DNA of 64,000 nt. Origin: Coemansia sp. RSA 487 (lineage: Eukaryota; Kickxellomycota; Kickxellomycetes; Kickxellales; Kickxellaceae). The position numbers and the translations under genes were made by a program. The notes beneath the pieces are model-generated. The model saw only the letters and a program-made list of their open reading frames with translations, searched no databases and was not told the DNA's origin. This document shows, piece by piece, positions 58,431 to 64,000 of this stretch; position 1 is the first letter of the stretch, and the number at the start of each line of letters is the position of its first letter. Location: the NCBI GenBank assembly GCA_027577595.1, contig JANBRJ010000068.1:28116-92115 (forward strand), given 5' to 3'.

Positions 58431-59993
58431 ATGAGTGCAAAAAAGCAAAGATTGTCAAAGGGTGTTCGAGAGACTGTATCCCAGACAAAGAATGGCCTGA
58501 GTACCTTCTGGAAGAGCATGGCTGTTGGTCTACGCATACTTAGGAGATACCAGTTCGAACCGTCTATTCATGAAGACAATACGATTAAAGTAGCATGCAA
58601 TTCGGTTAGCGAGACCCTTAATGGTGACGGTGCAAGTCAAGCTGATGCGGCTGCTGTAGCTGACACAAGGATAGTGACTACTATTCGTCTACATGCAAAT
58701 ATAAAACCACCAGCAAGCGAGACTACTGATCGAACGCTTGAATTGCACGTTATATTCTATGATAGACCTGTGCAAAACATATCTGCAACTATTGAAATGC
58801 TGAAAAGGCTTGATTCTGCCTTAGGAAAAGTCAAGTACTTAAACATGTTTATTTTTCCTGCTGTTGAGGATATGGAGGGCACAGATGAACAGATGGTATC
58901 TGATGTAGCCGAGCTAGAAATCCTTGCCAAGAAGCTCGTGGAGCTTGTCCCAAACGTACGCTACATTAGATGTACTGGCCCGGCAATGGGGATTGTTTCC
59001 ACGGCGTTCCAACATAATGTGATTAGTTTGCTCTCCTCGCAGCTGTATCAACTTCGTTGCAGCTCCAGCTATATTTCTCATCTGCAATGTTTCTCAAAGC
59101 AGCTTCTGTCACTAAAATTGTGCAATGATGGCATGTACCAAACCCAACCACTGCAAATACGCGCAGATAGGCTAAGACATTTGGCTGTGTACAATCTGGA
59201 CGCTGACTTTAACTGGAGAATCTTTGAAAGCAGCGACAAGCCAGGGTATATCGATTTCTGCAATATCAGGCATCTGCATCTTAACCCTAACAGCTTCTTT
59301 GAGCTAAATGGATATTTGAAAAAGTTTGTTCATGTTGGGCCAACGGATATGTTTTCATATAGAATCAATGCACCCAATCTGGCTCACCTGTGCATAAAAC
59401 TTAATCCATTGGTGTTTTCAATATTGTCTAATGCAAAACTTCCGGGAACTTTGCGGATGCTAACCATCAAAGACAACAATGGCTTGATATTCCATCTACA
59501 ACATGCCAACACTAAGAGACTAGTAAACGATGTGTTTTCAAAGTTTACCGAGCTTGGCGATGACAACATGGAGTATTATGACGTTATAAACAATTTGTTT
59601 GGTAAGCACAAAATTGCAAAGAGTATAGAATGCGTCGTCAAAAGGCAATTAAGGTATGTTGACTTTAAGGATATAGAGAAACTGTATATTACATCATTGG
59701 ACTTGCGTGTGCCAATCCTATATACTGATTTTCTAGCCCTGATTTCTCGTATACCCACATTGGTGGATGTAATCGCACACAAAGTTATATTCTCGACGGA
59801 TACTAAAGGCGCAGTTACTTTGTCAGAGCTGGAAAGAGAAACAAAAAACTATTCTAGGCTGTTACCGAAGAGCATTAGCCACATGCATTTGGCGACTGCA
59901 GATGGGCAGCATGCCGATGAAAAGACATGCGAGTATCTATCAGATTTTATGCATAAGAGCACCAAGGCACTCAGTTACTTTAAGCTTGTTTGA
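58431..59993 (+). CDS. Leucine-rich protein of unknown function
   Basis: This is a 520-residue protein. Leu/Ile/His-rich segments recur every 25-45 residues (LSSQLYQLRCSSSYISHLQC, LRHLAVYNLD, FCNIRHLHLNPNSF, NAPNLAHLCIKLNPLVFS), like irregular leucine-rich repeats. No F-box is visible at the N terminus, which is basic (SAKKQRLSKG). The C terminus (SISHMHLATADGQHADEKTC) is unusual. I cannot assign a function. The composition is more AT-rich than neighbouring genes, which suggests a different history or weak expression. I start at the ATG of 58431; the frame continues upstream only with TTG. Confidence 0.7.
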   Translation: MSAKKQRLSKGVRETVSQTKNGLSTFWKSMAVGLRILRRYQFEPSIHEDNTIKVACNSVSETLNGDGASQADAAAVADTRIVTTIRLHANIKPPASETTDRTLELHVIFYDRPVQNISATIEMLKRLDSALGKVKYLNMFIFPAVEDMEGTDEQMVSDVAELEILAKKLVELVPNVRYIRCTGPAMGIVSTAFQHNVISLLSSQLYQLRCSSSYISHLQCFSKQLLSLKLCNDGMYQTQPLQIRADRLRHLAVYNLDADFNWRIFESSDKPGYIDFCNIRHLHLNPNSFFELNGYLKKFVHVGPTDMFSYRINAPNLAHLCIKLNPLVFSILSNAKLPGTLRMLTIKDNNGLIFHLQHANTKRLVNDVFSKFTELGDDNMEYYDVINNLFGKHKIAKSIECVVKRQLRYVDFKDIEKLYITSLDLRVPILYTDFLALISRIPTLVDVIAHKVIFSTDTKGAVTLSELERETKNYSRLLPKSISHMHLATADGQHADEKTCEYLSDFMHKSTKALSYFKLV

Positions 59994-61895
59994 AAGAAAA
60001 ATTAGTACATTTATTTTTTGCTTTCTTTTATAAATTATCTTTTCAATTTGCATACTTGAGCTATGTCGATGATGAGTAGAGTGGAACGACAAGAACTGTT
60101 GCTTTCATTAACATTGCTTTGTTTATTTTGGCGCTCATTTAGGGTACTGCAGCGTTTAATTATGTAATTGAAAGTTGCATTTGCGATGAGGCATGTGATA
60201 TGTTCAAGTGCCACATGTAAACAGTCTATGCAGAAAAGTGATGGTCTTTCGATCCTGCAAAAAAACTCCGCAAAGAAGGGCAAAAAATGATGTACCAAAT
60301 CTGCGGATCAGCAGATATCATTTGCAAGCGGTCCTGAGTCAATTTTTCTACCTTTCAAAAAGTCTTGCTTTTGTTGCAAAATTTTCACTTTCTCAAGCAT
60401 CCTCGCTCCGCCCCCAAAAAACGAATGACACAAACTTCACAGTGAAATTCACAGTGTGAAGCCAAACCTATTTTTGGATTGGTACAATTTCCCGAGCCTT
60501 TTATTTCCTTTTTAAGCCTTGAGCCGAAATTGGTACTGTTCCTTTAAAGTTTTCTGGGATACTCGGCTAAAAAAAGATCATGGAGCCAAAGCTTCAGCTC
60601 AGTCTGTGAAACATCTACCATGTCCAGATGCACCCCCTGCTTTGAGCGATGCAACGATGCATGGATCCGAAAAAGTATATAATCAAAGTACAACCTGGTG
60701 CCACAATTGGACTCAGGTGGTCACCCAACCAACGTGACTGTCTCGCAACAAAGGCTAATGTCCATCTCCGTTTTTGGGATCGTTTACGTCAATGCCAAGA
60801 GGAGCTCATACTCTCACCACAGATCATATATTTTTGAGAACAAAGCCTAAATTGGCGAATAGAGTGTGAGATGCGAATGCTGCGAATGGAAACAAGTTTG
60901 GCTGGTCACCACTTTTTGTCGCTCACAAAACCTGGAGAGAAAACTGTTTGTATGCTGCTTTCTTTTCCCTCTTTCATCCAAGTTCCTTTTCTCTCTTTTT
61001 TATAATCATTTGCTCTTATTTTCTTTTGTCTTTGCACATAAAGCAAGGTGAAAGACACTGTTCTACTGAGGCGTATTTCTTGACAGTGCTTCTTTTGTAA
61101 TTACAAACGCATCAGCGCGATCGACAAGCAACAAAGCAAAGCAGCCTTGGCGTCCATTTTTGCGCTTATTGAGACTAGTTTTCTTTTATTTGCAGATTGT
61201 CCACAGTGCCAGAAAACGGAGGACCGTTGGGACCGCAAACATTTTTCTTCAAAAAGGGCCAGTTACGCCCCCACTGTCATTCTCCGAGTATACCTGCCTA
61301 TAAAATATACACGCGTACGCAAACAAAGCTGAGCGGACACAGGGAGAAAATCTGTTTTTGTTTTCTGTTGTTGTCGCTAATGCGCAAAGGCCAAAACGCA
61401 GTAAACCCAACGCTGACCGAAAGGGAATTACGAGCTTTATCATCTCTCACCGCCTGTATACAATCTTTTCAAACCTTACTGTCTTTTTAAGTTTGCCCTT
61501 TTACATTTTTCGTTGTAACTTGGCCATTCTTGCTATTTGCTTTCTCTTTCTTTTTATTCCTGAACCATATCCATTTTCCTGGATTCTCTAGTCTCTATCT
61601 CTCTCTGTCTGCTTTCTAGAGAACTCCATTCCACGCACAACCTACCTGTTCATACTTTTCTGTCGTTTTTCCTGCTCCGTACGAATTATAGCTCCTCTCC
61701 CTTGTTCTCCCTACATTCACACCAAAGTTTGTCTTTTTTTATCTCTCTCGTTCTTGCGTTTGCATTCTGTCCCGGCTATACGTTTTTTGTTCTCACATCT
61801 GTTATCTCATATTTGCTACGTTTCGTCTATTCACACGCCTGAGCCAGCTCAATTTCCCCAGTCGACAATACCCTAGCTGCACAACTGACCCGCAC
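59994..61895. other. Long spacer upstream of the PLC-like gene
   Basis: This 1.9-kb stretch has no supported gene. A 27-base repeat structure lies at 60435-60461. From about 61480 to 61860 the plus strand is strongly C/T-rich, which fits the leader of the PLC-like gene at 61896. Confidence 0.45.
60435..60461. repeat. Overlapping direct and inverted repeat
   Basis: The 9-mer TTCACAGTG occurs twice, three bases apart, within a segment flanked by CTTCACA and TGTGAAG, so it is both a direct and an inverted repeat. It could be a factor-binding site, or chance. Confidence 0.4.
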
Positions 61896-62936
61896 ATGAT
61901 GCCTTCAATACATGCAAATGCTGTACAAGGCACACGCCATAAAGGATCATTGTCCAATGCACTATTATGTGTGCTAGCTCTCTTGGCAATTGTACTTTTA
62001 CATATTCCGGCGGCAACGGCAGCAGATAGCAGCGAACGACTATGCAACCAGCACTCTGAGCTTTGCACCCGGGCATATAACGATGTTTCCTTCATATCAA
62101 CACACGCTTCATTTGCAGTGACCGATAAGACACGACCTTCGGTTCCTGGTACTCAGTACAAAGGCATTCAGGACCAACTCAATGATGGCGTTCGCGGGTT
62201 ACATTTCAATCTCACAAAGGGCAGCACCGCCTCATCGGTGCTGCTTTGCTTCCCCGACTGCAGCGTGAACAACGGCGGTGAACTTGCCGATGCTCTCAAG
62301 ATTGTGAAGAGCTGGCTGGATAGCAACAAGAACGATGTGGTGACCATCTTTCTCGAAGGATTGTCGATGGACGCAAGCCCTGCCTATGTGATGAATGCGT
62401 TTACAAGCTCTGGAGCAGACAAGTACGCGCTCAAGGGGAAGCCTGCCACTTGGCCAACGCTAGGCGACATGATCGATGCTGGTACGACACTGGTGGTGTT
62501 TTCAGAGTCGGCTGCTGTTGCCAACGCAAATACAAAGGGTTATTTCATTCCGTACGATGGAAACGTGCTCCGGCTAGAGGGGCCGTACACCTATGGCTAT
62601 GAATGGCAGTGTGGGCCGTGGGATCGCTCCACACAGTCCATATTGCTAATTCCACACTACATTGTCCAAACGGCATCATACAACGGGAAATCGTACAATG
62701 ACATGCCATATCCGTTCAGTCTTGGCATTACAAATGGATACCAGCTCGAATACCACGCTGTTACATGTCGAAGCGGCCAATCCATCTGGGTGAATTTCAT
62801 GGAGGTGGACTATTACGACCAAGGAGACGTGTTCACGCCGACGCTGAAGATGAACTCCCTTCCATACACTGGCGATGACGACAGCAACTTTTACCCGGTG
62901 TTCTTTGATGCCGACCCCGACGCCTCTGGTTACTGA
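61896..62936 (+). CDS. Secreted PLC-X-like protein, probably catalytically impaired
   Basis: This is a 346-residue protein. Residues ~20-42 form a signal sequence (ALLCVLALLAIVLLHIPAAT). The TIM-barrel pattern of PI-PLC-X-like fungal proteins follows: VSFISTHASFAV (His70), GIQDQLNDGVRGL, LLCFPDCSVNNGGELADALK and VKSWLDSNKNDVVTIFLEG. The first catalytic His is kept. The second is usually in an LCH-x-x-C context, but here it is LCF, with Phe119 at that position. The barrel Asp (in L-x-L-D) appears as Asn105 in GLHFNLT. That suggests a carbohydrate- or lipid-binding or regulatory role. No GPI tail is visible. The twin ATG at 61896 and 61899 leaves the start open by one residue. Confidence 0.82.
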   Translation: MMPSIHANAVQGTRHKGSLSNALLCVLALLAIVLLHIPAATAADSSERLCNQHSELCTRAYNDVSFISTHASFAVTDKTRPSVPGTQYKGIQDQLNDGVRGLHFNLTKGSTASSVLLCFPDCSVNNGGELADALKIVKSWLDSNKNDVVTIFLEGLSMDASPAYVMNAFTSSGADKYALKGKPATWPTLGDMIDAGTTLVVFSESAAVANANTKGYFIPYDGNVLRLEGPYTYGYEWQCGPWDRSTQSILLIPHYIVQTASYNGKSYNDMPYPFSLGITNGYQLEYHAVTCRSGQSIWVNFMEVDYYDQGDVFTPTLKMNSLPYTGDDDSNFYPVFFDADPDASGY

Positions 62937-63388
62937 AAGGAGATGAACCAACGGCGGTTTTGTGACTTTTGACGCAACCTGTGTCATCCCTTATATATAC
63001 ACGCTCTGTCGTCACCATTGTATTGCGGACACTATGCTCCTTTAGATATTTCCTTTTATTTTTACTATTGCAGTTTTTCCTCTGTTTTATATCGCTTATC
63101 TCTTATTACAGAAAAATGTGTATGCGTCTTTGCAACAAACAAACAAACATCCGTATGTTACCATTGACACCAAATGGATTTTATTGTGTGGGGGTATTGC
63201 GAATCCCGAGATTTTCATGTGCCACTTCTTACACATCATCTAGTATGAAAGGCGAAAATGCAGATTCATAATAGCAAGGTATATACAAAGGACCAAGGGA
63301 AGATCATGCATCGGCTTTAAACCTCCCTAAATAATAAAAATATGTACAACATTTGCGACAGCACTGATAAGAATACCTCACAACGGGT

Positions 63389-63396
63389 ATAAATAG
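63389..63396 (+). promoter_or_regulatory. TATA box of a possible right-edge gene
   Basis: TATAAATA stands about 186 bases upstream of an ATG at 63575, with A/C-rich leader-like sequence between. Confidence 0.4.
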
Positions 63397-63574
63397 AATG
63401 AAGGCGAGGCAAAGATTGCAATAAACAAACACATCAATATCCTCCAAACAAGTCATCGATTTCTGCCCTCTTATTGTCTAAAGCTTCTAGCTGTTTCAGT
63501 CAGATACAAGCCCAGCCAGCCTAAACGCCAGTATTTAATACTCCCAAGAACAACATCGAAAGTACAGATCAGCA

Positions 63575-63664
63575 ATGCCTGCCGCAATCTTTTCAAGCTC
63601 TTTGTCCGATCGCAAAGAAGAAAAGTCAACAAAGGAGGTAGTTGAGGAAATGCTAAATTTTTAA
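63575..63664 (+). CDS. Possible start of a small or spliced gene
   Basis: The frame MPAAIFSSSLSDRKEEKSTK continues for nine more residues to a TAA. The composition is more coding-like than the flanks and a TATA box lies upstream. It might be a 29-residue microprotein or a first exon followed by an intron; a CTTTTCAG acceptor-like site occurs near 63838-63845. No family is recognised. Confidence 0.25.
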   Translation: MPAAIFSSSLSDRKEEKSTKEVVEEMLNF

Positions 63665-63827
63665 TCTAAAAACTAGCTACCATTGTGATTCCTTTAACTA
63701 GCTAGACATTTTAAATGCGTGTTAGGAAAAGTGTGCACATGCTTGTTTCAACTTTTCTCAAATTGTATGCCAAATATTAAAAGTAAAAATATATGTTGCA
63801 AGCGTGAAAATGCTAATGAACTACCAT

Positions 63828-64000
63828 CTACGAATATCTTTTCAGTACTTCAATATTACGATTAATCATCGGAATTATTAGAAAATATTCTGAAAAGGCA
63901 AGTGCACCTCTTACGTGCATGCTAATTCTCAGCAACAGCAATTCAAGCCTAGCTTTGAATGTGGTCTGTGAGGGAAGTGCTTCTAGGAGGCTTGTTAATG
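63828..64000 (-). CDS. Possible C-terminal end of an off-window gene
   Basis: The minus strand is open from the window edge to TAG at 63830-63828, reading LTSLLEALPSQTTFKARLEL and on to LKRYS. It is Leu-rich and could be a C terminus. The plus strand is also open over about 50 codons here, so the choice of strand, and coding at all, is uncertain. Confidence 0.2.
   Translation of the reverse strand, partial: LTSLLEALPSQTTFKARLELLLLRISMHVRGALAFSEYFLIIPMINRNIEVLKRYS

Larger units (their letters stand above)
62937..64000. other. 3' flank and right-edge region
   Basis: This AT-rich sequence follows the PLC-like gene. It holds a TATA box (63389-63396), a possible small coding start at 63575 and open frames on both strands at the right edge (63828-64000). 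None has a recognisable product. Confidence 0.4.

Overview
The window looks like nuclear DNA of an early-diverging filamentous fungus. A zygomycete such as a member of the Kickxellomycotina is my best guess, by inference. Fungal hallmarks are the ERMES subunit Mdm34, a pepsin-type vacuolar protease, a septin, an SPIN90/Ldb17 protein and a QP-rich metacaspase-family protein. Genes are packed on both strands and mostly uninterrupted. Coding DNA is GC-rich and spacers are AT-rich. Only two introns could be placed, in SPT5 and in a GPI-anchored Cys-rich protein. I saw no bacterial operons, rRNA, convincing tRNA, CRISPR array or transposon.

Layout. 1-91: 5' end of a p23/Wos2-type Hsp90 co-chaperone gene leaving the window on the minus strand. 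0.7-12.9 kb: SAM mitochondrial carrier, Ldb17/SPIN90, a small membrane protein, a CREB/ATF-like bZIP factor, the mitochondrial GTPase Guf1 and a beta-propeller protein. 13.7-21 kb: a gene-poor accessory-like stretch with a P-loop NTPase of unknown role, an RTA1-like membrane protein and a C2H2 microprotein. 21.3-31 kb: housekeeping genes RCM1/NSUN5, MDM34, EFM5, a Myb/SANT protein with a mitochondrial-looking N terminus, ATP10, a glutaredoxin-like protein and LSM12. 31.7-38 kb: a metacaspase-fold protein lacking both catalytic residues, proteinase A and Erv29/SURF4. 38.5-47.3 kb: a 1788-residue double-telobox-Myb protein of the Tay1/Teb1 type with a pyrimidine-rich leader, then the spliced GPI protein. 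48.9-58 kb: septin, SPT5, queuosine salvage QNG1, an AlkB-type oxygenase and the helicase Rrp3. 58.4-64 kb: a leucine-rich protein of unknown function and a secreted PLC-X-like protein that seems to lack key catalytic residues.

Functional themes. Several genes serve translation and RNA (GUF1, RCM1, EFM5, LSM12, QNG1, RRP3, perhaps the AlkB protein). Others serve mitochondria (SAM carrier, ATP10, MDM34, GUF1). These are ordinary fungal neighbours and I see no sign of a cluster. The best leads are the two apparent pseudoenzymes (metacaspase and PLC-X), the Tay1-like protein and the lineage-restricted genes.
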